Numbered from the stretch's first letter, positions 8,866-18,523 are shown. The stretch: DNA of 64,000 nucleotides from Paraburkholderia franconis (GCF_009362735.1 NZ_WHNP01000012.1:136973-200972); one strand, 5' to 3'. Notes: generated by a model from the sequence alone, not told the origin. Program-made: numbers and translations.

Positions 8866-9801
8866 TCAAAGACCCAGCAGCGCGCGCACATGCGCGCGCG
8901 TGCCGCCCGCAAGCCCCTCTGTGCTGTACCCGCCTTCGAGTATCGACACGATGCGCCCGTCGCATGTTTCGTCGGCAATGCGCGTCAGTTCGCGAGTGAT
9001 CCAGTGAAAGTCGCCGTCGTCGAGGCGCAACGCGGCAAGCGGATCGAGCCGATGCGCGTCGAAACCGGCCGAGATGATGATCAGCTCGGGCTCGAAATGG
9101 CGTATGGCCGGCAACATCTCGGCTTCGATGCGCGTGCGAAACAACGCGGAATCGCAACCGGGCGGCAGCGGCACATTGACGATGTTGTGGCTCACGCCCG
9201 TTTCGGCAGCCGAGCCCGTCCCCGGATAGAGCGGCGATTGATGGCTCGATGCATAGAAGAGTTCGGGCCGGTTGTAGAACGCGGCTTGCGTGCCATTGCC
9301 GTGATGAACGTCGAAATCGACAACCGCGACGCGCTCCAGCTTGTGCACGTCATAAGCGTATGCGGCCGCAATGGCAGCCTGATTGAAGATGCAAAAACCC
9401 ATCGCGCGTGACGGTTCTGCGTGATGTCCGCAAGGACGCGTCGCGCAGAACACGTTGCGCGCTTCTCCGCCGAGCACGGCATCGACGCCCGCGCATGCCG
9501 CGCCCACGCAGCGCATCACGGCTTCCCACGAACCCGGCGACATCACGGTATCGCCGCCATCCAGCGGCATGTAGCCGTGTGTTGGCGCGAGGTCCACGAC
9601 CTCGTCGATGAAGTCCTGCTCGTGGATGAGTTGCACCTGTTCGAGGGTGCCCATCGGCGCGTCGCGCCATTCGAGCGCGGCGAACTCGGGCGCGCGCAAC
9701 GTGTTCAGGACCGTCTTCAGACGTTCCGGTGACTCCGGATGATGCGGACCCGGTTGATGGTTCAGGCAGGCTGAATGCGTGTAGACAAGGGTCGAAGGCA
9801 T
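8866..9801 (-). CDS. Histone-deacetylase-family amidohydrolase
   Basis: 311 residues of the HDAC/acetoin-utilisation/acetylpolyamine amidohydrolase fold. It has the family motifs in order: HHPESPERL near the N-terminus, RPCGHHAE (active-site His pair), VDFDVHHGNGTQ (zinc Asp/His), SAGFDAHRLDPLAAL (zinc Asp) and EGGYSTEGL. The HHAE and DVHHGNGTQ forms are those of class II-like bacterial HDAC homologues, which remove acyl groups from acetyl-lysine or small acetyl-amines in the cytoplasm. The start gives the usual family N-terminus but has a poor ribosome site. An AAGGAG lies further up, next to an out-of-frame ATG at 9829. Confidence 0.9.
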   Translation of the reverse strand: MPSTLVYTHSACLNHQPGPHHPESPERLKTVLNTLRAPEFAALEWRDAPMGTLEQVQLIHEQDFIDEVVDLAPTHGYMPLDGGDTVMSPGSWEAVMRCVGAACAGVDAVLGGEARNVFCATRPCGHHAEPSRAMGFCIFNQAAIAAAYAYDVHKLERVAVVDFDVHHGNGTQAAFYNRPELFYASSHQSPLYPGTGSAAETGVSHNIVNVPLPPGCDSALFRTRIEAEMLPAIRHFEPELIIISAGFDAHRLDPLAALRLDDGDFHWITRELTRIADETCDGRIVSILEGGYSTEGLAGGTRAHVRALLGL

Positions 9802-10300
9802 AGGTGCTGATGCTCGGCAGGACGGGCATCGTCTCCTTGTGATTGGCGTTTTCGCATGGACAGAGAGCTGGCGTTTCGAGTCTCGCCGGCTCTTTATGTT
9901 TCGCTATGGGTTCGCTAAGTGTAAGGTCGCGTCTGTCGCGCGAAACAATAAAAGAAAGTTTGGCAGGCTATAGGCTTTCGTTTATGGCGTAACGACCGGC
10001 GTGAGCGCCGAAGCCCTCATCGCTCACCGCCGCGCGGCGATGGCCGCCTATATGTGTCGAAGATCATTCACTTTGTCGATGCACTCGCCTAAATCGACGG
10101 TAGCGAAGATTCTTCTCCGCGAGCTTTGCCATATCGAGTGATCGGATCGACAGCCGAATATTCAATTCGATAACGACACAGCAAAAGCGAAGCGCGTCGC
10201 GACGCCGCAAGCATCTTCCATTTGCGGCTGACCCTGGAAACAATTGCATTCGTAACCGTGCTCTATAACGGTTCTATGCGAATGCAAATCAGGAGGCGTC
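9802..10300. other. 499-bp intergenic region with regulatory repeat
   Basis: No convincing gene. It separates the divergent HDAC-like and YeeE-like genes. The only clear structure is the interrupted palindrome at 10244-10287 just before the YeeE ribosome site. A GC hairpin region (CATCGC...GCGATG, about 10018-10045) is also visible. Confidence 0.6.
10244..10287. promoter_or_regulatory. Interrupted palindrome upstream of the YeeE/YedE pair
   Basis: Outer arms TTGCATTCG (10244-10252) and CGAATGCAA (10279-10287), inner arms AACCGT (10254-10259) and ACGGTT (10268-10273). The centre is AT-rich. It ends 13 bases before the GTG start, a position suited to a repressor site. Sulfur-responsive ArsR proteins often control YeeE/YedE genes, but no such gene is in the window. 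Confidence 0.55.
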
Positions 10301-10735
10301 GTGTCGATTGATGTGGAGAGCTTTACTCCATTCTTTTCTCTTGCCAGCGGTATCGTCATCGGCGTGGCGGCGGCCGTGCTGGTGCTTTTCAACGGACGAA
10401 TCGCCGGTATCAGCGGCATTCTCGGCGGCCTGCTGGGCGCGTCACGCGACGATTCGGGCTGGCGTGCGGCGTTCATCGCGGGACTCATCGGCACGCCCAT
10501 TCTGGCGAGCGCGCTGGGCCACCCGATATCGCCCGACATTCAGGCGGGATGGGGCGAGATCATCGTCGCCGGTTTTCTCGTGGACGTCGGCACGCGTTAC
10601 GCGAGCGGCTGCACGAGCGGTCACGGCGTCTGTGGCATTTCGCGTGGATCGATCCGCTCGCTGGCCGCGACGGTGACGTTCATGGCGACGGGCTTCGTGA
10701 CGGTGTTCGTGCTGCGGCATCCGGCGGGAGGCTGA
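10301..10735 (+). CDS. YeeE/YedE family membrane protein, first half of a split sulfur importer
   Basis: 144 residues with about four membrane segments (FFSLASGIVIGVAAAVLVLF; AAFIAGLIGTPILASALG; EIIVAGFLVDVGTRYASG; AATVTFMATGFVTVFVL). The conserved pore motif GCTSGHGVCG carries the two cysteines that in TsuA-type proteins pass thiosulfate through the membrane. TsuA/YeeE is about 350 residues; here the fold is split over two genes. It starts at GTG with AGGAGG in good position. Its partner follows one base after the stop. Confidence 0.85.
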   Translation: MSIDVESFTPFFSLASGIVIGVAAAVLVLFNGRIAGISGILGGLLGASRDDSGWRAAFIAGLIGTPILASALGHPISPDIQAGWGEIIVAGFLVDVGTRYASGCTSGHGVCGISRGSIRSLAATVTFMATGFVTVFVLRHPAGG

Positions 10736-10736
10736 T

Positions 10737-11168
10737 TTGAACGTGCTGACTGCGTTAGTAGCCGGGCTGCTGTTCGGTATCGGCCTGATGGTGTCGGGCA
10801 TGGCCAATCCGGCGAAAGTACTCGGTTTTCTCGACATTGCAGGACGATGGGACCCGTCGCTCGCATTCGTGATGGTCGGTGCAATCGGTATCGCGTCGGT
10901 TGCTTTTCTGCTCGCAAAACGCAGCGCAAAATCGCTGCTTGGGCTGCCGATGCAAATACCCGCTAGCACGAGCGTAACGGCAAGGCTTATTCTCGGAAGC
11001 GCGGTCTTTGGCGTGGGCTGGGGCGTCGCGGGATTCTGTCCGGGGCCGGCACTGGTCGCGCTCGGCGCCGGATATCCGAAAGCCTGGGGTTTCGTCGCGG
11101 CGATGCTGGGCGGAATGGCCGTATTCGAACTGGTCGAGCGATTGCAACGCCGCCGGCAGCATGCGTGA
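10737..11168 (+). CDS. YeeE/YedE (DUF6691-type) membrane protein, second half of the importer
   Basis: 143 residues, four membrane segments (VLTALVAGLLFGIGLMVSGM; PSLAFVMVGAIGIASVAFLL; LILGSAVFGVGWGVAGF; GFVAAMLGGMAVFELV). It has the second-half motifs MANPAKVLGFLD and GVAGFCPGPALVALG, with one conserved Cys. The start is TTG (10737) or GTG (10743), with GGGAGG just upstream, inside the end of the first gene. The two polypeptides likely assemble as one transporter for thiosulfate or a related sulfur species. Confidence 0.85.
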   Translation: MNVLTALVAGLLFGIGLMVSGMANPAKVLGFLDIAGRWDPSLAFVMVGAIGIASVAFLLAKRSAKSLLGLPMQIPASTSVTARLILGSAVFGVGWGVAGFCPGPALVALGAGYPKAWGFVAAMLGGMAVFELVERLQRRRQHA

Positions 11169-11291
11169 ACGGGTTCTTGTGAGATCCGACAAAACCGAAC
11201 AGTAAGAGCACTCGCTTTATTCCAGTCCATTTCGCGGCCCCGTCTATAAGGCCAAAGCGAGGCCGCGCAAGTTTGACTCAAGAGGTGCGCG

Positions 11292-13103
11292 ATGAGTCGA
11301 ATGACCAGCAGTTCGAACGGCGCCGACGTCGGCTCGCTCAATCGATTGCTGCGGCGTATGCCGGGGATTGCGATGCTGCGCGCTTATCAGCGCGCCTGGT
11401 TTTCGCACGACGTCGTTGCGGGCCTGGTGCTCACGACGGTGCTCGTTCCCGCAGGGTTGGGCTACGCGGAGGCGGCGCGCCTGCCGGCTATTTCCGGGCT
11501 CTACGCAACGGTGGCTGGAATCGTCGCGTACGCGCTGTTCGGGCCGAGCCGCATCCTCGTGCTTGGACCCGACTCGGCATTGGCCGCGCTGATCGCATCG
11601 ATTGTGTTGCCGCTGGCGGGCGCACACACCGAGCGTCTATTGGTGCTGGCCAGCATGCTCGCGATCCTGTCGGGCGTGTTTTGCATCGCCGTGGGCGTGT
11701 GCCGTCTCGGCTTCGTCACGGATTTGCTCTCGAAGCCGATTCGTCAGGGCTATCTGAACGGCGTCGCGCTCACCGTTATCATCAGCCAGGCGCCCAAACT
11801 GCTCGGCTTCGATGTCGAGGGCAGCAACCTGGTGCAAGAAGCCGCCGGTCTCGTTCACGGCGTGCTCAAGGGGCAGTTGAACGGCGTGACCTGCTTGATC
11901 GGCGCCGCCTGCCTGCTGGTGATTTTCGCGTTCAAGCGCTGGCTGCCGGCTGTCCCCGGGATACTCGTCGCCGTCGTCGGCGCGACATTGGCCGTCGCGC
12001 TCTTCGAGCTCGACCGGCAAGCAGGTGTGGCCGTCGTCGGCAATGTGCCGCAAGGGTTGCCGCTGCCGTCCGTTCCGCTGGTCTCGCTCGATGAAGTCGT
12101 GGCGTTGCTGCCCGGCGCGATCGCGATTGCGCTCATTTCGCTTGCGGATATCGCGGTGCTTTCGCGTGTGTTCGCCGAACGCCACCGCGAAAGCGTCGAC
12201 CGGGATCAGGAACTGGTCGCGCTCGGTGCGGCCAATATCGTCACCGGGCTTTTTCAGGGCTTTCCCGTGACGAGCAGTGCGTCGCGAACGCCCGTCGCCG
12301 AATCGGCGGGCGCCAGGACGCAGATAACGGGCATCGTCGCGGCGTTGTGCGTGTCGGCGTTGCTGATCTTCGCGCCGACGCTGTTGCGCGCGCTGCCCGC
12401 CGCCGCGCTCGGCGCGGTTGTCGTTGCGGCGGGTCTCGCGCTCTTCGAGGTGCGCGATGTGATTCGTCTGCGGCGATTGCGTCGAAGCGAATTCGTGCAA
12501 TCGATCGCATGCTTTGCGGGCGTCGCGCTGATCGGTCCTATTCAGGGCATCTTCATCGCAGTGGGACTCGCGTTGATCGCGTTCGTGTGGCGCGCGTGGC
12601 GCCCTTACGATGCCGTGCTCGGACGCGTGAATGGACGCAAGGGCTATCACGACATTTCACGGCATCCTGAAGCGCGAACGATTCCGGGGCTGGTGCTTTT
12701 TCGTTGGGACGCGCCTTTGTTTTTCGCCAATGCGGAGATCTTTCGCGAGCATGTGCAGCGCGCGATTGCATCAGCCGTTACGCCCGCCCAATGGGTCGTG
12801 GTCGCGGCAGAGCCGATTACGGACATCGACATCACCGCTGCCGAAGTACTCGCCGACATGCATGTGCGCTTGCGCGAACGGCACATCGAACTCTGCTTTG
12901 CGGAGATGAAAGGCCCCGTCAAGGATCTGCTGCGGCAGTACGAGCTGTTCGACAGATTGGGCGGGGAGACCTTCTTTCCGACACTCGGCGTGGCCGTGGA
13001 TGTGTATCTGGAGCGTCACGATGTCGAGTGGCACGACTGGGACGACGCTGACGCAGAGCCCGGACGAGGAACGGCGGATGATAAAAAAACCTCGGCGCCA
13101 TAA
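11292..13103 (+). CDS. SulP family anion permease with C-terminal STAS domain
   Basis: 603 residues. The transmembrane part spans ~35-440 with SulP signatures (DVVAGLVLTTVLVPAGLGYA; GLYATVAGIVAYALFGPSR; QGFPVTSSASRTPVAESAGA; GIVAALCVSALLIF). The cytoplasmic STAS domain spans ~465-575 (GLVLFRWDAPLFFANAEIF; ITDIDITAAEVL). The family moves sulfate, bicarbonate, chloride or dicarboxylates; the substrate is not fixed by sequence. Placement after the thiosulfate-type importer suggests a sulfur anion. RBS AGAGGTG. The terminator starts within its last codons. Confidence 0.9.
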   Translation: MSRMTSSSNGADVGSLNRLLRRMPGIAMLRAYQRAWFSHDVVAGLVLTTVLVPAGLGYAEAARLPAISGLYATVAGIVAYALFGPSRILVLGPDSALAALIASIVLPLAGAHTERLLVLASMLAILSGVFCIAVGVCRLGFVTDLLSKPIRQGYLNGVALTVIISQAPKLLGFDVEGSNLVQEAAGLVHGVLKGQLNGVTCLIGAACLLVIFAFKRWLPAVPGILVAVVGATLAVALFELDRQAGVAVVGNVPQGLPLPSVPLVSLDEVVALLPGAIAIALISLADIAVLSRVFAERHRESVDRDQELVALGAANIVTGLFQGFPVTSSASRTPVAESAGARTQITGIVAALCVSALLIFAPTLLRALPAAALGAVVVAAGLALFEVRDVIRLRRLRRSEFVQSIACFAGVALIGPIQGIFIAVGLALIAFVWRAWRPYDAVLGRVNGRKGYHDISRHPEARTIPGLVLFRWDAPLFFANAEIFREHVQRAIASAVTPAQWVVVAAEPITDIDITAAEVLADMHVRLRERHIELCFAEMKGPVKDLLRQYELFDRLGGETFFPTLGVAVDVYLERHDVEWHDWDDADAEPGRGTADDKKTSAP

Positions 13104-13117
13104 AGGTGCCGAGGTTT
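13087..13117. terminator. Terminator overlapping the SulP 3' end
   Basis: Hairpin AAACCTCGGCGCC (13087-13099) and GGTGCCGAGGTTT (13105-13117) with one G-T pair and a 5-base loop holding the SulP stop codon. There is an A-tract on the left and T's on the right, so it can act in both directions. Confidence 0.8.
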
Positions 13118-13234
13118 AGTGCCTGCCACGCTCGATATGTTACATAGCTGCAAGCTCTGCGGGTTGAAGGCCATGGGCCGCGGGCACTCGCGCAGTTATC
13201 CCGGCGCGCTTCGAACGATAAAAGGAGTAAGGAA

Positions 13235-13327
13235 GTGTTCGGAGCAGCGTTGATCGAATTATTCGCGTGCGCGGGACTTTCGTACAGAAGCAGTTCGCTT
13301 CAATTCGATCGCAGCAGTTCCTTCTAA
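13235..13327 (+). CDS. Possible 30-residue small ORF
   Basis: A GTG-started frame of 30 codons preceded by AAAGGAGTAAGGAA, an unusually good ribosome site for this stretch. The peptide begins with a short hydrophobic run (MFGAALIELFACAGL) and then turns polar and Ser-rich. It ends just before the convergent MocR stop at 13330. There is no homology I can name; it may be chance. Confidence 0.25.
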   Translation: MFGAALIELFACAGLSYRSSSLQFDRSSSF

Positions 13328-13329
13328 CG

Positions 13330-14727
13330 CTATATCAGCAGTCGATCTTCGGCAGTTGGCTTGCGTTCCAGCAGTGCAGCGAGCTTTCGCAATGCCGAAG
13401 TCAGTTCGCTGCGGCGCGTGCAGCCGCCAAGCGAGATACGGATCGCATTCGGCACATCGACGCTCTGGCAAAACGCCGAAGCCGGCGCAACGACGAGGCC
13501 TTCCGCGCGGGCCGCATCGGCGAGACTCTGCGCGGCCCATTGCTGCGGCAACGCTTGCCACATGTGAATGCCACCGCTCGTCTTCGAACTGCTTACGGGC
13601 GACAGGATCTGACTGGCCGCGAGCAGGCGTTCGCGCGACTCTTTCACGATGCCCGCCAGTACTTCCGATGCCGTGCCGTCGAGAATCCACTGGGTGACCA
13701 GCGACGTGGCAAGCGGCGGCGACATCAGCGAAAGCGATCTCAATGCCTTGAGAAACGCATCCTGTCCTTCAACGGACGGCAACACGAGAAAGGCGGCCCG
13801 CAAGCCCGGTGAAATGCACTTCGAAAGCGTGGACAGGTAGTACACCTGTTGCGGCATGAGCGCGGACAACGGCGCGGGCGGATCGTCGGCCAGCAGCCAG
13901 TATGGATCGTCCTCGATCACTTTGATGTTCCGACGTGCCGCCACTGCGAGGATCTCCTTGCGGCGTTTCAGCGGCATCGTTTGCGCGGTCGGGTTGCGCA
14001 AAGTGGGATTCAGATAGATCACGCCGCCGTTCGCGCCGTGGCTCGCTTCGTCGAGTGCGTCCGGCCGCATGCCGTGCGCGTCGCATGCAACAGGCTTTAG
14101 ATGACGCCCGAGTTGACGCGCGATCAGCGGAAGGCCCGGATAGATCAGTTGCTCGGTGAAGATGGGTTCGCCCGCGCGCGTGAGCGCGAGCACTAAAGCG
14201 GCAAGCGCCGAGTGCGCGCCCGGCGTCACGACGACGCGCGATGAGTCGACGCGCCCGAGTATCGGTTCGAGCCATGCGGCGCCCGCCTCGCGGTCGGAGT
14301 CGCTGCCGCCTCCAAGCTGATAGGTCATCAGCAGATCGACATCGCTGCGCACCAGCACCTGCGAAAGCCCGCGCCTGAGAAGCACGGCGAGATCCATGTC
14401 GGCGGGAGGAGGGGGGATGTTCATGCTCAGATCGACGCGTTGCATGAACGCAGCCTTGGGTGGCGCGATGAACGTGCCGAGCGGACCACGCGATTCGATC
14501 AGGTTGCGCCGGTGCGCCTCGGAGAAACCGCGCGTGACGGTGGTCAGGTCCACGCCGATCAGCTCGGCCAGCTTGCGCTGCGGCGGCAGCCGGTCGCCGG
14601 GGGCCAGCTTGCCGTCGGCGACGGCGCGCTCGATCAGATCGACGATCTGCAGATAGCGCGCCTTGCCGTTGTCCGCAAAATCGGTAATCCAGTCTGGCCG
14701 CTGGGCGGCGCGCTTTCGTGAGGTCAT
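13330..14727 (-). CDS. MocR-type regulator (GntR helix-turn-helix fused to aminotransferase domain)
   Basis: 465 residues. The N-terminal GntR winged helix (~20-90: ARYLQIVDLIERAVADGKL; RLPPQRKLAELIGVDLTTVT) is joined by a linker to a class I aminotransferase domain (~110-455). The PLP-binding region includes YLNPTLRNPTAQTMP, the Asp of VIEDDPYW and the Lys of STLSKCISPGLR. MocR proteins sense amino compounds or PLP. Several in-frame Met codons lie just upstream (14736, 14748, 14757); 14727 is taken as the likeliest. It is divergent from cyoA, with inverted repeats between them. Confidence 0.85.
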   Translation of the reverse strand: MTSRKRAAQRPDWITDFADNGKARYLQIVDLIERAVADGKLAPGDRLPPQRKLAELIGVDLTTVTRGFSEAHRRNLIESRGPLGTFIAPPKAAFMQRVDLSMNIPPPPADMDLAVLLRRGLSQVLVRSDVDLLMTYQLGGGSDSDREAGAAWLEPILGRVDSSRVVVTPGAHSALAALVLALTRAGEPIFTEQLIYPGLPLIARQLGRHLKPVACDAHGMRPDALDEASHGANGGVIYLNPTLRNPTAQTMPLKRRKEILAVAARRNIKVIEDDPYWLLADDPPAPLSALMPQQVYYLSTLSKCISPGLRAAFLVLPSVEGQDAFLKALRSLSLMSPPLATSLVTQWILDGTASEVLAGIVKESRERLLAASQILSPVSSSKTSGGIHMWQALPQQWAAQSLADAARAEGLVVAPASAFCQSVDVPNAIRISLGGCTRRSELTSALRKLAALLERKPTAEDRLLI

Positions 14728-14787
14728 GTGTGGCATCGTGTCGCGCATGTATGGCATATGTCTTACTCTAGCATGCGCCCGCATAGT

Positions 14788-14888
14788 CCATGTATGTATC
14801 CGCCGGTCATGGCCGATTGGCCAGTATCGGTGCGGGTCGCCGTAGTGGGATGCCGCGCGCGAGCGATCGTTGGTGGATACATGTATGG
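14788..14888. promoter_or_regulatory. Facing inverted repeats between MocR and cyoA
   Basis: CCATGTATGTATCC (14788-14801) and GGATACATGTATGG (14875-14888) are reverse complements at 12 of 14 positions, 73 bases apart. A third related CATGTATGG lies at 14747-14755. MocR proteins commonly bind paired sites in the divergent promoter, so these are candidate MocR operators. Confidence 0.5.
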
Positions 14889-14919
14889 GGCTATGTAACC
14901 ACGCAACCAACCTGAAAGC

Positions 14920-15927
14920 ATGCGCAACCCACCTACGCACGGGGGCCCTCCCCATACAGCGGGACGATGGCTCCGCTCCCATCCATTTCGAAGACATCTC
15001 GTCCGGGCCGGCCGGATCGCCGCCGCTGGCGCACTTAGCCTGCTCGGCGGATGCAGCATGGTCCTTTTCGACCCGAAGGGTTCGATCGGCGAGCAGGAAA
15101 AGAATCTGATCCTGATCGCGCTCGGATTGATGCTGCTGGTCGTGATACCCGTGATCCTGCTCACGCTGTATTTCGCATGGCGTTACCGCGCCTCGAACAC
15201 GAAGGCGACGTATGCACCGACGTGGGCGCATTCGAACGCGATCGAAGTCGTCGTGTGGACGATCCCCTGTCTGATCGTCGCGACGCTTGCCGTCCTGATC
15301 TGGAAGACAACGCACAGTCTCGATCCCTACAAGCCGCTCGAATCCGACGTGAAGCCGGTTCGCGTCGAAGTGGTCGCGCTGAACTGGAAGTGGCTGTTCA
15401 TCTACCCGGACTATGGCGTCGCTTCCGTCAACCAGCTCGCGTTGCCCGTCGATACGCCTGTCGATTTCAAATTGACGGCGGAATCGTTGATGAATTCGTT
15501 CTTCATTCCGCAACTGGGCAGCCAGGTGTACGCGATGTCGGGCATGCAGACGCAGCTTCATCTGATCGCGAACAGCGTCGGTACGTATGCGGGCCGGTCG
15601 TCGGCGTTCAGCGGGCCGGGCTTCTCCGACATGAACTTCAGCACGGTCGTCACGAGCCGCGGCGACTTCGATGCGTGGATCGCGCGCGCAAAAGCTTCGC
15701 GGCAAGCGCTCGATGTGCCCGCCTACGACGTCCTGCAACAGCCCAGCCGAAAAGTCGCCGCGACGCTCTATAGCAGCGTCGCGCCGGGCCTCTTCGACGG
15801 CATTGCCAACCAGTACATGCGAGATGCGGCGGGCAATCCCATCTGCACGACAGGCGTGAATGGCATGACGGGTATGTCCGTGAAGCCTGCCGGCTTGCCT
15901 TCACACGCAGCTTTGGTATCGGAGTAG
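14920..15927 (+). CDS. cyoA: Cytochrome bo3 ubiquinol oxidase subunit II
   Basis: 335 residues. A lipoprotein signal with lipobox LLGGC (Cys45) is followed by two membrane helices ([43 protein letters not shown]) and a periplasmic cupredoxin-like domain ([46 protein letters not shown]). The CuA ligands are absent, as expected for a quinol rather than cytochrome c oxidase. The C-terminus ends with a CyoA-type tail. First gene of cyoABCD. Confidence 0.95.
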   Translation: MRNPPTHGGPPHTAGRWLRSHPFRRHLVRAGRIAAAGALSLLGGCSMVLFDPKGSIGEQEKNLILIALGLMLLVVIPVILLTLYFAWRYRASNTKATYAPTWAHSNAIEVVVWTIPCLIVATLAVLIWKTTHSLDPYKPLESDVKPVRVEVVALNWKWLFIYPDYGVASVNQLALPVDTPVDFKLTAESLMNSFFIPQLGSQVYAMSGMQTQLHLIANSVGTYAGRSSAFSGPGFSDMNFSTVVTSRGDFDAWIARAKASRQALDVPAYDVLQQPSRKVAATLYSSVAPGLFDGIANQYMRDAAGNPICTTGVNGMTGMSVKPAGLPSHAALVSE

Positions 15928-15932
15928 TTGAT

Positions 15933-17909
15933 ATGTTTGGAAAACTTACGCTCGATGCGATTCCGTATCACGAGCCCATCATCATGGGCACGCTCGGTGT
16001 CGTGATAGTGGCGGGACTCGCATTGCTCGGCGCCGTCACGTATGCCGGAAAGTGGACGTACCTGTGGAAGGAATGGATCACGTCGGTCGATCACAAGCGG
16101 GTCGGCGTGATGTACATCATTCTCGCGCTCGTGATGCTGCTGCGCGGTTTCGCCGACGCGATCATGATGCGCGCGCAGCAGGCGATCGCATTCAACGACG
16201 CCGCAGGCTATCTGCCGCCGCATCACTACGATCAGATCTTCACCGCGCACGGCGTGATCATGATCTTCTTCGTGGCGACGCCGCTCATTCTCGGCCTGAT
16301 GAATGTCGTCGTGCCGTTGCAACTCGGCGCGCGCGACGTCGCGTATCCGTTCGTCAATTCGCTGAGCTTCTGGCTGTCCGTCGTCGGCGCGGTGCTCGTG
16401 ATGATCTCGATGTTCGTCGGCGATTTTGCGGCGACGGGCTGGGTCGCCTATCCGCCGTTGTCCGAGCTTGGGTACAGTCCGACAGCGGGCGTCGACTATT
16501 ACATATGGTCGTTACAGGTCTCCGGTTTGGGCACGACGCTAAGCGGCATCAACTTCATCGTGACGATTCTGCGCATGCGCGCGCCGGGTCTGAACCTGAT
16601 GAAGATGCCCGTCTTCTGCTGGACCGCGTTGATCACGAACATCCTGATCGTCGCCGTGTTCCCCGTGCTCACGGGCACGCTCGCGCTGCTCACGGCCGAC
16701 CGCTATCTCGACATGCACTTCTTCACGAACGAGCTCGGCGGTAACGCGATGATGTACATCAACCTCATCTGGGTATGGGGCCATCCCGAGGTGTACATCC
16801 TGATTCTGCCGGCATTCGGCGCGTTCTCGGAGATTATCTCGACGTTCTCGGGCAAGCCGCTGTTCGGCTACAAGTCGATGGTGTACGCGACGTCGTCGAT
16901 CGGCATCCTGTCGTTCTTCGTGTGGCTGCACCACTTCTTCACGATGGGATCGGGCGCGAACGTCAATGCGTTCTTTGGGATCATGACGTCGATCATTTCG
17001 ATCCCGACGGGCGTGAAGCTTTTCAACTGGCTCTTCACGATGTATCGCGGCCGCATTCGCTACCACTCGTCGACGCTGTGGACGATCGGCTTCATGGTCA
17101 CGTTCGCAGTGGGCGGCATGACGGGCGTGCTGCTTGCCGTGCCCGGCGCGGACTTTGTGCTGCATAACAGCCTGTTCCTCGTCGCGCACTTTCACAACGT
17201 GATCATCGGCGGTGTCGTGTTCGGCTGTCTCGCGGGCATCAGCTACTGGTTCCCGAAAGTATTCGGCTTCACGCTCGACGAGTTCTGGGGCAAGGTCGCT
17301 TTCTGGTGCTGGCTCGTCGGCTACTGGCTCGCGTTCACGCCGCTGTATATCCTCGGCTTCGAAGGCATGACGCGCCGGATGAACCACTACGCGGTTGCGG
17401 AGTGGCACCCCTGGCTGATCGTCGCGCTCGTTGGCGCGGTGGTCGTCGGCATGGGCATTCTGGCATTGCTGATCCAGTTCGCCGTGAGCATTCGCAACCG
17501 CGAGCAGAACCGCGACCTCACGGGCGATCCGTGGGACGGCCGCAGCCTGGAATGGTCGACGTCATCGCCCGCGCCGTTCTATAACTTCGCGATCGTTCCC
17601 GTCATCACGTCGCTCGAGCAGCACTGGGACAACAAGAAGTCGGGGCGCGCACATGCAAGGCCCGCTAAATACGAGGACATCCATATGCCGCGCAACACGG
17701 CGGCGGGCGTCATTATTTCCGCGTTCAGCATGCTGTTCTGCTTTGCGATGGTGTGGCACATGTGGGTATTCGCGATCGTCGGCCTGATCGGCATGATCGC
17801 GACTTTCATCGCGCGCACCTACGATCAGGACGTCGACTATTACGTTCCCGCTGCGGAAGTGGCGCGGATCGAGAACGAGCGTTTCGAGAAACTTGCCGAG
17901 GCTGCCTGA
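15933..17909 (+). CDS. cyoB: Cytochrome bo3 ubiquinol oxidase subunit I
   Basis: 658 residues, the usual CyoB length, with about 15 membrane helices. Key residues are visible: the low-spin haem His in [11 protein letters not shown], the copper site in [15 protein letters not shown] with the His-Tyr pair, the second His pair in [10 protein letters not shown], and the haem-o/b ligands in [11 protein letters not shown]. It reduces oxygen to water and pumps protons using ubiquinol. It starts five bases after cyoA. No cyoE (haem o synthase) gene is in the window. Confidence 0.97.
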   Translation: MFGKLTLDAIPYHEPIIMGTLGVVIVAGLALLGAVTYAGKWTYLWKEWITSVDHKRVGVMYIILALVMLLRGFADAIMMRAQQAIAFNDAAGYLPPHHYDQIFTAHGVIMIFFVATPLILGLMNVVVPLQLGARDVAYPFVNSLSFWLSVVGAVLVMISMFVGDFAATGWVAYPPLSELGYSPTAGVDYYIWSLQVSGLGTTLSGINFIVTILRMRAPGLNLMKMPVFCWTALITNILIVAVFPVLTGTLALLTADRYLDMHFFTNELGGNAMMYINLIWVWGHPEVYILILPAFGAFSEIISTFSGKPLFGYKSMVYATSSIGILSFFVWLHHFFTMGSGANVNAFFGIMTSIISIPTGVKLFNWLFTMYRGRIRYHSSTLWTIGFMVTFAVGGMTGVLLAVPGADFVLHNSLFLVAHFHNVIIGGVVFGCLAGISYWFPKVFGFTLDEFWGKVAFWCWLVGYWLAFTPLYILGFEGMTRRMNHYAVAEWHPWLIVALVGAVVVGMGILALLIQFAVSIRNREQNRDLTGDPWDGRSLEWSTSSPAPFYNFAIVPVITSLEQHWDNKKSGRAHARPAKYEDIHMPRNTAAGVIISAFSMLFCFAMVWHMWVFAIVGLIGMIATFIARTYDQDVDYYVPAAEVARIENERFEKLAEAA

Positions 17910-17911
17910 CC

Positions 17912-18523
17912 ATGACCAGTGTTTCAACCTATCGGGCCCGCGATCATCACGACAGTCACGGCCACGACGACGGAACTCGCACCACGCTCGGGTTCTGGAT
18001 TTACCTGATGAGCGACTGCCTCATCTTCGCGACGCTGTTCGCGACCTTCGGCGTGCTCGTCAACGCGACGGCGGGTGGGCCCTCGGGCAGGCAACTGTTC
18101 GAATTGCCGTACGTGCTGGGTGAGACCTTGCTGCTGCTCGCGAGCAGCTTCACGTTCGGCATGGGCATGTTGAGCGCGCACGCCAACCGACGCGGCAAGG
18201 TAATTCGCTGGCTCGGCGTGACGTTCGTGCTCGGCGCGGCATTCATCGGCATGGAAGTGGTTGAGTTTGCCAAGCTGGTGAGCGACGGCGCAGGTCCGTC
18301 GACGAGTGCGTTCCTGTCGGGCTACTTCGCGCTCGTCGGCACGCATGGATTGCACGTGACGAGCGGCCTGTTGTGGATCGTCGTGATGATGCATCAGATC
18401 AGCCGCTTCGGGCTCACGCCGGTGACGCGGCGGCGCATTGCGTGCCTGAGTCTCTTCTGGCACTTCCTCGATCTCGTATGGATCTGCGTGTTCAGCCTTG
18501 TCTATCTGCGTGAGTTTCTATGA
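17912..18523 (+). CDS. cyoC: Cytochrome bo3 ubiquinol oxidase subunit III
   Basis: 203 residues with five membrane helices and the family patterns GFWIYLMSDCLIFATLFATF, LLLASSFTFGMGML, GMEVVEFAKLV, GYFALVGTHGLHVTSGLLW and LFWHFLDLVWICVF. The start 2 bases after the cyoB stop is used although the frame is open further upstream. The N-terminus is His/Asp-rich (RDHHDSHGHDDG). Its stop overlaps cyoD (ATGA). Confidence 0.95.
   Translation: MTSVSTYRARDHHDSHGHDDGTRTTLGFWIYLMSDCLIFATLFATFGVLVNATAGGPSGRQLFELPYVLGETLLLLASSFTFGMGMLSAHANRRGKVIRWLGVTFVLGAAFIGMEVVEFAKLVSDGAGPSTSAFLSGYFALVGTHGLHVTSGLLWIVVMMHQISRFGLTPVTRRRIACLSLFWHFLDLVWICVFSLVYLREFL

Noticed and set aside
14728..15738. Upstream extension of the MocR frame by about 340 codons
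   Set aside because: The extension runs antisense through cyoA and has no domain pattern; GntR proteins start near 14727.
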